This document shows, in pieces, positions 47,303 to 56,145 of a DNA stretch of 64,000 nt. Source of the DNA: Pseudomonas crudilactis. Its GTDB lineage: Bacteria > Pseudomonadota > Gammaproteobacteria > Pseudomonadales > Pseudomonadaceae. The notes below the pieces were generated by a model. That model was given only the letters and a program-made list of their open reading frames with translations, was not told the DNA's origin and ran no database searches. The stretch is taken from contig NZ_WXVV01000003.1 in NCBI RefSeq assembly GCF_013433315.1, positions 124,001 to 188,000 of the forward strand, written 5' to 3'. The stretch's first letter is position 1. Every line of letters begins with the position of its first letter. The position numbers were made by a program, and so were the translations under genes.

Positions 47303-47782
47303 TTACTGAGCGTGCGCGTGAGCCTGCGTGGTTTCCGGCGGTTTCTTCTGCACCGAGACTTCGACGGTGACGTCACCGGCCTTCTCGAAATGCAGCGTCA
47401 GCGGGAAGCGCTTGCCGTCGCTGAGCAGGCTGCGATCGGTCGGGTTGAGCAGCATCACGTGATAGGCCATCGGCGCAAACGTCACGTTGCCGCCGGCCGG
47501 GATTTCCACGCTCGGCACTTGCTGCATCTTCATCAGATCGCCCTGCATGACGTGTTCGTGCAGTTGCGCTTCGGGGGCGATGGGCGAGTCGACGCTGAGC
47601 AGGCGGTCGTCCGTCTTGCCGCCGTTGTGAATGATGAAATAGGCGGCAACCGTCGGTGCATTCGGCGGCAACTCTTGCGACCACGGATGAGCGATTTCCA
47701 GCTCGCCGGCCTTGTATTCGTGAGCATGGGCAAAGCACGCCGGCAGCAGCAGCGCAGCGATTACGATGAGTTTGTTCAACAT
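47303..47782 (-). CDS. Periplasmic copper chaperone PCu(A)C
   Basis: 159 residues: signal peptide (MLNKLIVIAALLLPACFAHA), then a cupredoxin-like domain with the family copper site: a His-x-n-Met cluster in LHEHVMQGDLMKM and a downstream His-x-Met (AYHVML). The tail ends QAHAHAQ. PCu(A)C passes Cu(I) toward the CuA centre of cytochrome oxidase or acts as a periplasmic reservoir. It is 21 nt from the next gene on the same strand. Confidence 0.9.
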   Translation of the reverse strand: MLNKLIVIAALLLPACFAHAHEYKAGELEIAHPWSQELPPNAPTVAAYFIIHNGGKTDDRLLSVDSPIAPEAQLHEHVMQGDLMKMQQVPSVEIPAGGNVTFAPMAYHVMLLNPTDRSLLSDGKRFPLTLHFEKAGDVTVEVSVQKKPPETTQAHAHAQ

Positions 47783-47830
47783 GGCAGTTCTCCAGAACGA
47801 TTTGAAACGCAGGTCAATTGCGCGAACAAA

Positions 47831-48229
47831 TCAAACCAGAGGGGAGGCGCGGGGATTGAGGCTCGGCCATTGCTGGCGCGGCGTGGGTGTTTGCAGAGAG
47901 GCGGGCGCGACGCTGCGATTGCTTTCGTAGCGGGCGAAATACAGCTGCGGCGCATGCCCCGGCAGCGCCACCAATGGCGCCGAGCCTGAGCAGCACCAGC
48001 AATGCTGCATGTTCGAATGCGTGTCGTTGTTCGGGGCCTTTTGATCGATGGTGCCGATATTGATCGCCACCATCTTGGTCCCGCTGCCGGTGCAGAAACT
48101 GCTCCAGAGCAACTGTTCGGCCGGTGAACTGGCCGCCTGCGCCATCGCCCCGGTCATCGGCATGGCAAGCATGTTGAACAGCACTGCAAAGCAGGCGATC
48201 CAGGCAATTGCCAGCCGGTGTCGGTTCAT
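47831..48229 (-). CDS. DUF2946-type protein
   Basis: 132 residues. An N-terminal hydrophobic segment (IAWIACFAVLFNMLAMPMTG) and a CWCC cluster (NMQHCWCCSGSAP) recall the other DUF2946 protein in this block, but without the Met-rich loop. Probably exported and metal-linked. First gene of the minus-strand copper block; its leader contains a nested inverted repeat at 48252-48278. Confidence 0.72.
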   Translation of the reverse strand: MNRHRLAIAWIACFAVLFNMLAMPMTGAMAQAASSPAEQLLWSSFCTGSGTKMVAINIGTIDQKAPNNDTHSNMQHCWCCSGSAPLVALPGHAPQLYFARYESNRSVAPASLQTPTPRQQWPSLNPRASPLV

Positions 48230-48251
48230 GGGACAGATCCATTGGGTGGGC

Positions 48252-48278
48252 GATCAGGCGCGGCTATTTAGCCTGATC
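48252..48278. promoter_or_regulatory. Nested inverted repeat upstream of the copper block
   Basis: Outer arms GATCAGGC / GCCTGATC enclose GCGGCTATTTA; an inner palindrome GGCTATTTAGCC overlaps the right arm, so two alternative foldings exist. It lies 23 nt before the first copper gene and 49 nt after the antitoxin gene. It could be an operator or a terminator of the toxin-antitoxin pair. Confidence 0.5.
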
Positions 48279-48326
48279 AGGGCCGATAAGTAAAAAAGCG
48301 TCGTGCGGTTTGGTGTCGCAGCGCGG

Positions 48327-48617
48327 TCACAGTGTTACGGCATGCAATCTCAAACCCAGAGCCTTCATGACTTTCATGATAGTTGCGAATTCGGGATTGC
48401 CAGTGCTACTCAGCGCTTTATAAAGACTTTCGCGGCCCAAACCTGCATCCCGCGCCACTTGTGTCATGCCTTGAGCCCGGGCGATGTCATTGAGCGCTGC
48501 ACGGATAAGGACGCCGTCGCCTTCATCATCGTCAAAACAGGCATCTAGATATGCCGCCATGTCCTCGGGAGTTTTGAGGTACTCGGCGGCGTCAAAACGG
48601 GCGAATTCTTCGGTCAT
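48327..48617 (-). CDS. HigA-type antitoxin (XRE-like regulator)
   Basis: 96 residues. A helix-turn-helix occupies the second half (GMTQVARDAGLGRESLYKAL then NPEFATIMKVMKALGLRLH), the layout of the addiction-module antidote family that pairs with RelE/ParE-like toxins. An acidic N-terminal segment (CFDDDEGDG) probably contacts the toxin. It lies 3 nt after the toxin gene; toxin-first order is typical of HigBA. It is expected to repress its own operon. Confidence 0.88.
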   Translation of the reverse strand: MTEEFARFDAAEYLKTPEDMAAYLDACFDDDEGDGVLIRAALNDIARAQGMTQVARDAGLGRESLYKALSSTGNPEFATIMKVMKALGLRLHAVTL

Positions 48618-48620
48618 GAT

Positions 48621-48923
48621 TTACTCCTCATTTCCGATTTTATGAGCCATCTGCACGGCGCGTTTGATATCTCTTTTTTGTGTCGATTTGTCGCCCCCGA
48701 TCAGCAGCAGATAAATCACTTCGCCTTTGCGTGTGAAGTACATCCTGTAACCAGGGCCGTAATGAACACGCATTTCATAAACAGTGTCACCGACGAACCC
48801 GCAATCGCCGAAGTTGCCATGTTCGGCTGTTTTAATTCTGGAGATGATTCGGCCTTTACCTTTGATGTCTTTCAAGGAGTCGAGCCATTCGGAAAATATG
48901 CGGGATCGTTCAAAAGCGATCAT
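48621..48923 (-). CDS. RelE/ParE (HigB-like) toxin
   Basis: 100 residues. RISRIKTAEHGNFGD, VYEMRVHYGPGYRMYFTRKG and LLLIGGDKSTQKRDIKRAVQ match the plasmid-stabilisation killer family (COG3657), mRNA interferase-like. The ATG at 48923 begins MIAFERSRIF; a TTG nine codons earlier is possible and has no better ribosome site. Cotranscribed with the following antitoxin. No mobile element is evident at this locus. Confidence 0.87.
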   Translation of the reverse strand: MIAFERSRIFSEWLDSLKDIKGKGRIISRIKTAEHGNFGDCGFVGDTVYEMRVHYGPGYRMYFTRKGEVIYLLLIGGDKSTQKRDIKRAVQMAHKIGNEE

Positions 48924-49082
48924 GTCGGGATCGTATTCCTTGGGATACAAGCTGGCAAGCCGCTTTTGTTGGCTGTCTACTTGTCGGGATTAAAGGAACC
49001 GAAGTATTGGGGGGAGGGTGTAGTGAAAAACAGTCGGCTGCGTCCTCAAAAATTGCAGGTAAATTCGCAAATAAATTCGAAG

Positions 49083-49811
49083 TCAGGAAAAGTCTGACGT
49101 CGTCAGGGCTTCAAGGACTTCAGACGCTGATCGAAACTCCCGATCAACCCCCGGCAACCCCGGACGCTTCAACACCAGCACCGGCACCCCACGCTCGCGC
49201 GCCACTTCCAGCTTCGGCTCGGTCGCGGTGCTGCCGCTGTTCTTGCTGATCAACACATCGATCTGCCGCCGCTCGAACAGTGCGCGCTCATCCCCAAGCA
49301 GAAACGGCCCACGCGCACCGATCACTTCGCAGTGTTCATTGCCCGGGTAAACGTCGAGGGCGCGCAGGGTCCAGAACTGGTCGGCGGGGATTTCATCAAG
49401 GTGTTGCAGCGGTTCGCGGCCAAGGGTGAACAGCGGTCGGCGAAACGGCTTGAGGGCAGTGATCAACTCGGCCCAGTCGCTGACTTCACGCCAGTCATCA
49501 CCGGGCTGCGGCTGCCATACCGGGCGGCGCAAGGCCCAGCAGGGGATGCCGGTCAATTGCGCGGCGGTTGCGGCGTTCTGGCTGATCTGTGCGGCATAGG
49601 GATGCGTGGCGTCGAGCAGCAGATCGATGCCTTCGTCGCGAATGAACTGCGCCAGTCCTTCAGCGCCACCGTAACCACCGACGCGCACCTGACAGGTCAG
49701 GTCCGTCGGTACCCGGCCAACACCGGCGAGGCTGTAGATATGTTCTGGCCCGAGCGTGCGGGCAATCGCCAGCGCTTCGGTGACGCCGCCGAGCAGTAAA
49801 ATCCGCTTCAT
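49083..49811 (-). CDS. cobK: Precorrin-6A reductase
   Basis: 242 residues. N-terminal [15 protein letters not shown] nucleotide loop, [17 protein letters not shown], then [12 protein letters not shown], and the C-terminal [20 protein letters not shown], diagnostic of CobK/CbiJ. It reduces precorrin-6A to dihydro-precorrin-6B with NADPH. Its start overlaps the cbiD stop by 4 nt. Confidence 0.93.
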   Translation of the reverse strand: MKRILLLGGVTEALAIARTLGPEHIYSLAGVGRVPTDLTCQVRVGGYGGAEGLAQFIRDEGIDLLLDATHPYAAQISQNAATAAQLTGIPCWALRRPVWQPQPGDDWREVSDWAELITALKPFRRPLFTLGREPLQHLDEIPADQFWTLRALDVYPGNEHCEVIGARGPFLLGDERALFERRQIDVLISKNSGSTATEPKLEVARERGVPVLVLKRPGLPGVDREFRSASEVLEALTTSDFS

Positions 49812-50905
49812 GCAAAACCTCCGGCATGCCCGACAATCCCGCCCTGACGATCAATCGCAAACACCTCGACCCGTACCTGCGCCGGTACCACGCTGCGGGC
49901 GAAATTCAATGCATGTCGACACACTTCATCTCCGAGGGCGATTCCCGCCGCACTGGCCATCGCCAATGCCTGCTGACTGGTATTGGCCTCGCGAATGCCT
50001 TGCTGCAACGCTTCGTCCGCGCCTATCGCCGCCGCCCATTCCGCCAGTTGCGGCAAGTCGATACTTGAATGCCGCGAGTGCAGATCCATGTGCCCGGCCG
50101 CCAGTTTGCTGATCTTGCCGAAGCCGCCGCACAGGCTGAGCTTATCCACAGGCACTTTGCGCAAATGCTTGAGCACGGCGCCGACGAAGTCGCCCATTTC
50201 GATCAGGGCGATTTCCGGCATATCGTAGACCCGGCGCATGGTGTCTTCGCTGGCATTACCGGTGCAGGCAGCGATGTGCAGATAACCGTTGGTTTTCGCC
50301 ACGTCGATGCCTTGATGAATCGAGGCGATGTAGGCCGCGCAAGAGAACGGCCGGACGATGCCGCTGGTGCCGAGGATCGACAGGCCACCGAGAATGCCCA
50401 GTCGCGGATTCATGGTTTTCAGCGCCAGCGCTTCGCCGCCCTCGACGTTGACTGTGACGTCGAAGCCGCCGGCATAACCAGTCTCGGCGGCGAGCAGCGT
50501 CAGGTGATCGCTGATCATTTTGCGCGGTACCGGGTTGATCGCCGGTTCACCGACGCCGAGCACCAGTCCCGGCCGCGTCACGGTGCCAACCCCGGCGCCG
50601 GCATTGAAGCGAATCCCCGGTTCGGCCATTAGCCGTACCCGCGAATAGAGCAGGGCGCCGTGGGTCACGTCAGGGTCGTCGCCAGCATCCTTGATCGTCC
50701 CGGCCTCGGCGCCGTCATCGGTCAAACGACAGAACTCCAGACGCATCTGTACCTGTTTACCTTTCGGCAGGACGATCTGCACCGCATCGGCCGAAACCCC
50801 GCCGAGCAACAGACGTGCGGCGGCAAGGCTGGTCGCGGTGGCGCAACTGCCGGTGGTCAGGCCGCTGCGCAAAGGCGCGGATTGTTCGGCGGTTTCGTCA
50901 CGCAT
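49808..50905 (-). CDS. cbiD: Cobalt-precorrin-5B (C1)-methyltransferase CbiD
   Basis: 365 residues. Starts [20 protein letters not shown], the CbiD signature, with [21 protein letters not shown] and [11 protein letters not shown]. CbiD methylates C1 in the anaerobic pathway, yet here it sits with aerobic-type cobG and cobL, a combination known in pseudomonads that lack cobF. The ATG at 50905 overlaps the end of cobL by 8 nt. Confidence 0.94.
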   Translation of the reverse strand: MRDETAEQSAPLRSGLTTGSCATATSLAAARLLLGGVSADAVQIVLPKGKQVQMRLEFCRLTDDGAEAGTIKDAGDDPDVTHGALLYSRVRLMAEPGIRFNAGAGVGTVTRPGLVLGVGEPAINPVPRKMISDHLTLLAAETGYAGGFDVTVNVEGGEALALKTMNPRLGILGGLSILGTSGIVRPFSCAAYIASIHQGIDVAKTNGYLHIAACTGNASEDTMRRVYDMPEIALIEMGDFVGAVLKHLRKVPVDKLSLCGGFGKISKLAAGHMDLHSRHSSIDLPQLAEWAAAIGADEALQQGIREANTSQQALAMASAAGIALGDEVCRHALNFARSVVPAQVRVEVFAIDRQGGIVGHAGGFA

Positions 50906-52109
50906 CGAGGGGTTTGACCAGATCGAGCAGGGTGATCGGCAACGCCTGACGCCAGGTGTCAAACTCGCCGAGCGGCTGCGCCTGCGCAACATGAATTCGC
51001 GTCAGTTCGCCGCCATGGCGTTCGCGCCAGTTCATCAGGGCGACTTCACTTTGCAGGGTTACTGCGTTGGCAACCAAGCGGCCGCCGGGCTTGAGTTGCT
51101 CCCAGCAGGTTTCGAAGACGCCCTCACGGGTGACGCCGCCGCCGATGAAAATCGCATCCGGGCGTTCCAGTCCGGCCAGAGCCTGCGGTGCCTTGCCGCG
51201 AATCAATTGCAAGCCGGGCACACCCAACGCATCGCGGTTGTGTTCGATCAGGTGCTGGCGGCCGCCATCGGCTTCGATGGCCAGTGCACGGCAACTGGGG
51301 TGGGCACGCATCCATTCGATGCCGATCGAACCGCTGCCGGCGCCGACATCCCAGAGCAGCTCGCCGGGGGTCGGGGCGAGGCGGGCGAGGGTGATGGCGC
51401 GTACGTCGCGTTTGGTCAATTGGCCGTCGTGCTGGAATGCTGAGTCTGGCAATCCAGCGAGGCGCGACAGACGCGGGGCGTCGATATCGGCCTGGCACTC
51501 GATGGCGATGACATTGAGGTCGGCTATCGGTGCGTCGTCCCAAGCGTCGGCGGTGCTGTCGATGCGTCGCTCGGCGTCACCGCCAAGATGTTCAAGCACG
51601 CTCATGCGACTCGAACCGAAGCCGCGTTCACAAAGCAACTGCGCGACCGCTGCCGGACTCTGGCCGTCGTTGCTCAGCAACAACAGGCGCACGCCGCTGA
51701 ACAGTTGCGCATTGAGCGCCGCCAGTGGTCGGGCCACCAGCGACAGCGTCACCACGTCCTGCAACGGCCAGCCGAGACGAGCGGCGGCCAGCGAGCAGGA
51801 CGACGGTGCCGGCAGGATCAGCATCTCGTCGCTCGGTACCTGGCGAGCGAGACTTGCACCGACGCCGTAGAACATCGGGTCACCACTGGCCAGCACGCAG
51901 ACCGCTTCGCCACGCTGCGCCAGCACCGGCGCGAGGGAAAACGGGCTCGGCCACAACTGCCGTTCGCCGCGAATGCACACCGGCAGCAGATCCAGTTGGC
52001 GCTGGCCACCGACGATCCGCGAGGCGCCCAGCAGGGCACGCCGGGCATTTTTGCCCAGGCCTTTAAAGCCGTCTTCGGCGATACCTACAACCGTCAGCCA
52101 AGGGGTCAT
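50898..52109 (-). CDS. cobL: Precorrin-6Y C5,15-methyltransferase (decarboxylating)
   Basis: 403 residues, a fusion of CbiE-like (1-200; tetrapyrrole methylase with [13 protein letters not shown]) and CbiT-like (about 215-395; [20 protein letters not shown], AdoMet motif I, and [10 protein letters not shown]) halves. It methylates C5 and C15 and removes the ring C acetate carboxyl. First gene of the minus-strand cobL-cbiD-cobK operon. Its start would normally face cobG, but three unknown genes intervene. Confidence 0.94.
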   Translation of the reverse strand: MTPWLTVVGIAEDGFKGLGKNARRALLGASRIVGGQRQLDLLPVCIRGERQLWPSPFSLAPVLAQRGEAVCVLASGDPMFYGVGASLARQVPSDEMLILPAPSSCSLAAARLGWPLQDVVTLSLVARPLAALNAQLFSGVRLLLLSNDGQSPAAVAQLLCERGFGSSRMSVLEHLGGDAERRIDSTADAWDDAPIADLNVIAIECQADIDAPRLSRLAGLPDSAFQHDGQLTKRDVRAITLARLAPTPGELLWDVGAGSGSIGIEWMRAHPSCRALAIEADGGRQHLIEHNRDALGVPGLQLIRGKAPQALAGLERPDAIFIGGGVTREGVFETCWEQLKPGGRLVANAVTLQSEVALMNWRERHGGELTRIHVAQAQPLGEFDTWRQALPITLLDLVKPLDA

Positions 52110-52347
52110 GCCGTTCCTCTATTCCGCGCCTGCCATTATTGGGCGGCATGATAACTCGCCGGCAGCCAACTGACTGCTCTCCATTTGAATGGGTTGTCAG
52201 AAACAAGATGTCTAGGTTGTTTTTTTAGTTGGGCTTTTTTTGTTGGTAAGTTGTTTTTCATTTGTTCATGTTATGAGGTTTTCACAGTGTTTGCAGTGCG
52301 GGTGGGCAAGTGTCAACGGGTAAATAAATAATGAGAGAGTTTTATAT
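52110..52347. other. Left boundary of the inserted three-gene cassette
   Basis: AT-rich region with runs of T (52217-52255) unlike its surroundings; it holds the cobL promoter side and presumably the cassette promoter. GGCATGATAACTCGCC at 52145-52160 matches GGCATAATACCGCGCC at 54775-54790 in 13 of 16 positions. No cobalamin riboswitch was recognised. Confidence 0.5.
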
Positions 52348-53019
52348 ATGAATGAATTACATGTGAGTGCTGAGTTGTACTCTGGGGGCAGCGATGCCGC
52401 CGTCATGGGCAGTAACTTTCTGACTTTTATGTCCGGGGTTGCTCGGCAGGATCAGCGCTTCATCAAGGACAGTATGCGTCTGGCGGAATACCGGGCAGAC
52501 CTGCGCTACAACAGAAAGCAGTCCTCGGCGGACTGGTTCGAATATTATTCCGGAGTACTTTGGTCGATCGGCTGGAGCCTGGAACATGCTCCAGTGATAG
52601 TTGTAGAAAAGAGTTTCACCGGCGATGTGCTGGACGCTTGGGAAAAGTCGCTGTCGGGACAGTTGAGCAAAGCGACGGTCAGAAGCATGAGGGAATCCTT
52701 CCAGCTACTTCGAAACGATACGGCCGGCACTGAAATGATGACCGATGGTCTTCGCAAGGAGGGTGACTTTCGATTTTCTCCGGCTCAGTACAATTTTCAC
52801 AAGGAACTGGAGGTTGTGGTAACTAACGTGCGTTTGATCGAATCGAACGGGTCGTCAACTTATTTGTTCTGGAATATTTTCCAGACGCGCGCTCAACTCG
52901 ATATTCAGTCCAGGCGCTTCGTGACTTCGTTTCGCGAGATGGACAAACATCGGGAGTTCTTGATTGCCGCTGTTCGCGAAATTCGGGTCAGGGAAATAGA
53001 ACTGTCGACTCAAGCTTGA
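52348..53019 (+). CDS. Unknown protein, first member of a tandem paralog trio
   Basis: 223 residues, soluble, no signal peptide, no recognised domain. It shares architecture with the next gene: AAVMGS at 17-22 aligns with AAIMGS at 51-56, and both have a Gly-Trp exactly 55 residues after the Gly of that motif (W76 and W110), with about 16 identities in 60 ungapped positions. Both also end with a similar block, LFWNIFQTRAQLDIQSRRF here, then a Lys/Arg-rich amphipathic helix. The ATG at 52348 has GAGAGAG about 9 nt upstream. AT-rich spacers around it suggest acquisition by transfer. Function unknown. Confidence 0.75.
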   Translation: MNELHVSAELYSGGSDAAVMGSNFLTFMSGVARQDQRFIKDSMRLAEYRADLRYNRKQSSADWFEYYSGVLWSIGWSLEHAPVIVVEKSFTGDVLDAWEKSLSGQLSKATVRSMRESFQLLRNDTAGTEMMTDGLRKEGDFRFSPAQYNFHKELEVVVTNVRLIESNGSSTYLFWNIFQTRAQLDIQSRRFVTSFREMDKHREFLIAAVREIRVREIELSTQA

Positions 53020-53160
53020 TGTTTGTCGTGTTGCATATTTCCAGTTTGTCGCTGTGTTGAAATTAATTGAATAATGTTTAAGTTTGAATGTGCTTGGGTG
53101 GCGGGTTATTTTTTATCTGCGCCATGTTGGCGTTCACAATATATCGAAGGTGTTTAAATA

Positions 53161-53979
53161 ATGAGTGAAGTATCCACGCAAGTAGTAACCGCCGCACAAC
53201 GTATCGCGTTAATTAAGGAGAATAATGAGTTTCTCGCGTCGCAACCGTTGCCGATTTCTCCACGCTCGGCGGCTGTCTCCACGCTTCCCGTCGACAAGGA
53301 TGAATTGAATGCTGCAATAATGGGTTCGGGCATTGCCGGCTTTGATGCCAGTATGTCGAAGCGCAGCAAGCGGATCGTCAAAAACACTTTTATGTACGCC
53401 GATATCACTTCCCTGCTGAGGTTCCCTGGTGCAAACCAAAAGGAACAGCGTTTTCAGGAATTCATGAAACTGCTGAAGCTTGCCGGCTGGTTCGCTTTCA
53501 GTCAGCCCTACAATCGTTATCAGGCCACTTCGCAATCGCTGAAAATGGATAACGTGGCGTTATCCATTCTCCATACTGCTGTGGGTGCGGCGATCAATCA
53601 GGGGCAAGCGGCATTGAAAGTGCTGTCGACTGTGGCGGACAGCACCATGGAAGCGCTGAAGAATGAGCCGGAGGCGTTGAAGCTGTTTGAAAATAACTCG
53701 AAGAAGGCTAGTGGTGGCAACTTGTGTATGACAAGTTCCTTTGAGGACGCTGACGGTGATATCACCATGGCGGTCGCCGCGGTCCACTATATTGCCAAGG
53801 TACAACCCACCAAAATCCTGTTCGTCGAATGGGCAACTTCCAGTGTTGATATCTATAACGGCGCAGCCACCATGACTATCGAGGAGCAAGACTATAAGGA
53901 TGTTGAACAGCTAATCGTTGATGCACTCGCGAAACAGCGTCAAAAAGCACTTAGCCTTGAATTTGGCAAGAAGTCCTGA
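53161..53979 (+). CDS. Unknown protein, second member of a tandem paralog trio
   Basis: 272 residues, longer than its neighbour by an N-terminal tail of about 45 residues containing PLPISPRSAAVSTLPVD. The middle is helix-rich (RFQEFMKLLKLAGW, SILHTAVGAAINQGQAAL). A beta-like C-terminal part follows: CMTSSFEDADGDITMAVAAV, TKILFVEWATSSVDIY, and then DYKDVEQLIVDALAKQRQKA. Similarity to the first and third genes is described under findings. GAAGG lies about 11 nt before the ATG. The 141-base spacer upstream is AT-rich with a small CGCCAT-GTTGGCG hairpin, so this gene may have its own promoter. No enzyme motif recognised. Confidence 0.75.
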   Translation: MSEVSTQVVTAAQRIALIKENNEFLASQPLPISPRSAAVSTLPVDKDELNAAIMGSGIAGFDASMSKRSKRIVKNTFMYADITSLLRFPGANQKEQRFQEFMKLLKLAGWFAFSQPYNRYQATSQSLKMDNVALSILHTAVGAAINQGQAALKVLSTVADSTMEALKNEPEALKLFENNSKKASGGNLCMTSSFEDADGDITMAVAAVHYIAKVQPTKILFVEWATSSVDIYNGAATMTIEEQDYKDVEQLIVDALAKQRQKALSLEFGKKS

Positions 53980-53990
53980 TTGAGCCCGGG

Positions 53991-54010
53991 CCGGAGGTGA
54001 AAACCTCTGG
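53991..54010 (+). promoter_or_regulatory. GAAA-loop hairpin between second and third cassette genes
   Basis: CCGGAGGT-GAAA-ACCTCTGG, 8-bp stem with one G-T pair, 11 nt after the second gene stop and 20 nt before the third gene. Could set relative expression of the two. Confidence 0.5.
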
Positions 54011-54030
54011 CTTTCAAGGAAGTAAAAAAC

Positions 54031-54690
54031 ATGGACGAAGCTTTCGGATTTAAGTTGTTTGTATGCGCGGGTGCAATCGTTCTCGTGGCTGATGAGGTGT
54101 CGGGGTCCGACAAGTGCGATAGCCTGGACGCCTTGCTTTATTCACAAACGGCAGCCGCCAGGAAAGTTGCGGATTATTCGCTAGGGGAATCCTGGTGTCA
54201 TGCCAACAAAATGGCGATGAGAATCACTGGCGCACTGCTGTTGGATAATCCCGGGGTCAGTCTTCCGCCAGCAACTCCCGGACATTTCAGTTTGTTGGGG
54301 CTGGCACAACAGGTTATCCATAAAAGAATGCCTTCATCCGCTATATGGGGTGACTCAAGTTTCTCGTCACTACTGGAGCGGGCGACGGCGGCGCTGGCAA
54401 GAGACACGCTGCAAAAGCATGTTCTGCATGAACAAAGGTGGATACGCTTTATGTTAGCTGTCATTTCCCCGGAACTGAACATCACGACCGTGATGATAGC
54501 TTTCGAGTTTGACGAGCCCATTGTCGATCATGTGCTTGAACACCGCTTCAGTACTGAAAAAGTCCTGGGGAACGTTTCTATCGATATTTACAGGGCGCTG
54601 GCAGACCCGGACGACTACGAGTTGTCCCGCCAGACGATTATTTCGTTACTGGGTGAGCGGCGTCAGGAGCAAATCATTGCTTTACCTTGA
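54031..54690 (+). CDS. Unknown protein, third and most diverged member of a tandem trio
   Basis: 219 residues, no signal peptide; the N-terminus FKLFVCAGAIVLVAD is moderately hydrophobic. The C-terminal block NVSIDIYRALADPDDYELSR then QTIISLLGERRQEQI lines up with SSVDIY...DYKDVEQLIVDALAKQRQ of the second gene, and DSLDALLYSQTAAARK resembles DITSLLRFPGANQK, so it is probably a distant paralog. AAGGAAG precedes the ATG by 8-10 nt. Function unknown; it ends 157 nt before cobG. Confidence 0.72.
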   Translation: MDEAFGFKLFVCAGAIVLVADEVSGSDKCDSLDALLYSQTAAARKVADYSLGESWCHANKMAMRITGALLLDNPGVSLPPATPGHFSLLGLAQQVIHKRMPSSAIWGDSSFSSLLERATAALARDTLQKHVLHEQRWIRFMLAVISPELNITTVMIAFEFDEPIVDHVLEHRFSTEKVLGNVSIDIYRALADPDDYELSRQTIISLLGERRQEQIIALP

Positions 54691-54846
54691 CCGGTGTCGG
54701 GCGCTTTATGTGCTCGCTCGCTTGGCCAGACTGCCGTTCCGACGGGCAGACTTTTCATGCCAGTGGACAAAGCAGGCATAATACCGCGCCTTCGCCCGCG
54801 AAGCGCCTTTACCACGCAGCCGGTCAGCCCCTTGAACGAACGCCCG
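54691..54846. other. cobG upstream region and right boundary of the cassette
   Basis: 156 bases. The cobG frame is open through it, but codons upstream of 54847 do not resemble CobG. It contains GGCATAATACCGCGCC (54775-54790), similar to a site left of the cassette. No B12-box riboswitch motif was seen. Confidence 0.45.
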
Positions 54847-56145
54847 ATGTCCACCGCCTTACGCCCCTCGGCCTGTCCGGGGTTGCTGCGTATCGTCCAG
54901 GCACTGGACGGCGGTATCTGCCGGATCAAGCTCAATGGCGGGTCGATCAGTGCCGATCAGGCTGACGCGGTGGCCGCGGCCGCCGAACAGTTTGCTGGCG
55001 GGGCCATTGAAGCGACCAACCGGGCCAATCTGCAGATTCGCGGGATTGGTGAGCAATCCGCAGCGCTGATCGAGCGTTTGCTGGCTGCCGGGCTCGGCCC
55101 GCGCACCGCCGCCGGTGATGACGTGCGCAACCTGATGCTCAGCCCGGCCGCCGGCATCGACCGACAGATGCGCGTCGACACCCGCGCACTGGCCGAGCTG
55201 ATCCTCGACACCTTGCAAAGCCATTCACGCTTTCATGAATTGAGCGCCAAGTTTGCCGTGCAACTCGATGGCGGCGAAGCGCTGGCGATGCTCGAACATC
55301 CGCATGACCTGTGGTTGTCGGCGTTTGAGCGCGACGGGGAACGATTCTGGGCATTCGGCCTGGCCGGGTGCCCGACGGATCGCGCAGTCGGCGCCGTGGC
55401 GGCAGAAAACGGCCATGCGCTGGTGGTCGCTGTGCTGGAATTGTTCCTGCAATTGGCCCGCCCCGAGCAAACGCGGATGCGCCATTTGCTCGATGAACTG
55501 CCGATGCTGGCCTTTCTCGACGCCCTGCGCACGCGCGTGCCGATCAAGTCGGTCAGCCAGTGGCAGCGCACTGCCGTTGCGCGGGATCTGCACATCGGCG
55601 CTCATCCGCAACATACCTCGGGGCGGGTGTACGTCGGCGCCGTGCCGCCGCTCGGTCGTCTTGATCCGGCGATGTTGCGCGCTGCTGCGCAACTGGCTCG
55701 CCAGTACGGCGACGGCAGCCTGCGCTTCACACCATGGCAAAGTCTGCTGCTGCCGAATGTCGAAGCGGCCGATGCACCTGTGGTGCTTGAGGCACTCGAG
55801 CAGTCGAACCTGCTGACCGATTCCGGCGAGCCGCTGGCACAGCTGATCGCCTGCACCGGTGCCAATGGCTGCGGCAAAGGCCTGGCCGACACCAAACAGG
55901 ATGCGCGCCATCTGGCGACGCTGCTGCCCTCGGGTGTCAGCGTGCACCTGTCCGGCTGCCCGCGTTCGTGCGCTGCCGCTCACCGCGCGCCAGTCACTTT
56001 GCTCGCGGTCAGCCGCGGTCATTATGACCTCTATTTCCGCGATGCCACGCTGCCGGGTTTCGGCACGCTGCACGCACGCAACCTTACTATTGAAGCGGTC
56101 GCGACCCTGCTCGCCGCCCGCTCTCGGAGCCCCTTTGATGCTTGA
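54847..56145 (+). CDS. cobG: Precorrin-3B synthase
   Basis: 432 residues with two nitrite/sulfite-reductase half domains. The [4Fe-4S]/sirohaem Cys residues are in CTGANGCGKGLADT and LSGCPRSCAAAH. CobG is the oxygen-dependent ring-contraction monooxygenase that marks the aerobic cobalamin pathway. The ATG at 54847 (MSTALRPSACPG) gives the family length, although the ribosome site is weak; the frame extends upstream. The stop overlaps cobH by 8 nt. Confidence 0.92.
   Translation: MSTALRPSACPGLLRIVQALDGGICRIKLNGGSISADQADAVAAAAEQFAGGAIEATNRANLQIRGIGEQSAALIERLLAAGLGPRTAAGDDVRNLMLSPAAGIDRQMRVDTRALAELILDTLQSHSRFHELSAKFAVQLDGGEALAMLEHPHDLWLSAFERDGERFWAFGLAGCPTDRAVGAVAAENGHALVVAVLELFLQLARPEQTRMRHLLDELPMLAFLDALRTRVPIKSVSQWQRTAVARDLHIGAHPQHTSGRVYVGAVPPLGRLDPAMLRAAAQLARQYGDGSLRFTPWQSLLLPNVEAADAPVVLEALEQSNLLTDSGEPLAQLIACTGANGCGKGLADTKQDARHLATLLPSGVSVHLSGCPRSCAAAHRAPVTLLAVSRGHYDLYFRDATLPGFGTLHARNLTIEAVATLLAARSRSPFDA

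Noticed and set aside
54691..54846. Cobalamin riboswitch before cobG
   Set aside because: No B12-box core (GCCACTG-like or AGYCAGGAGACC) recognised on either side of the cob operons.
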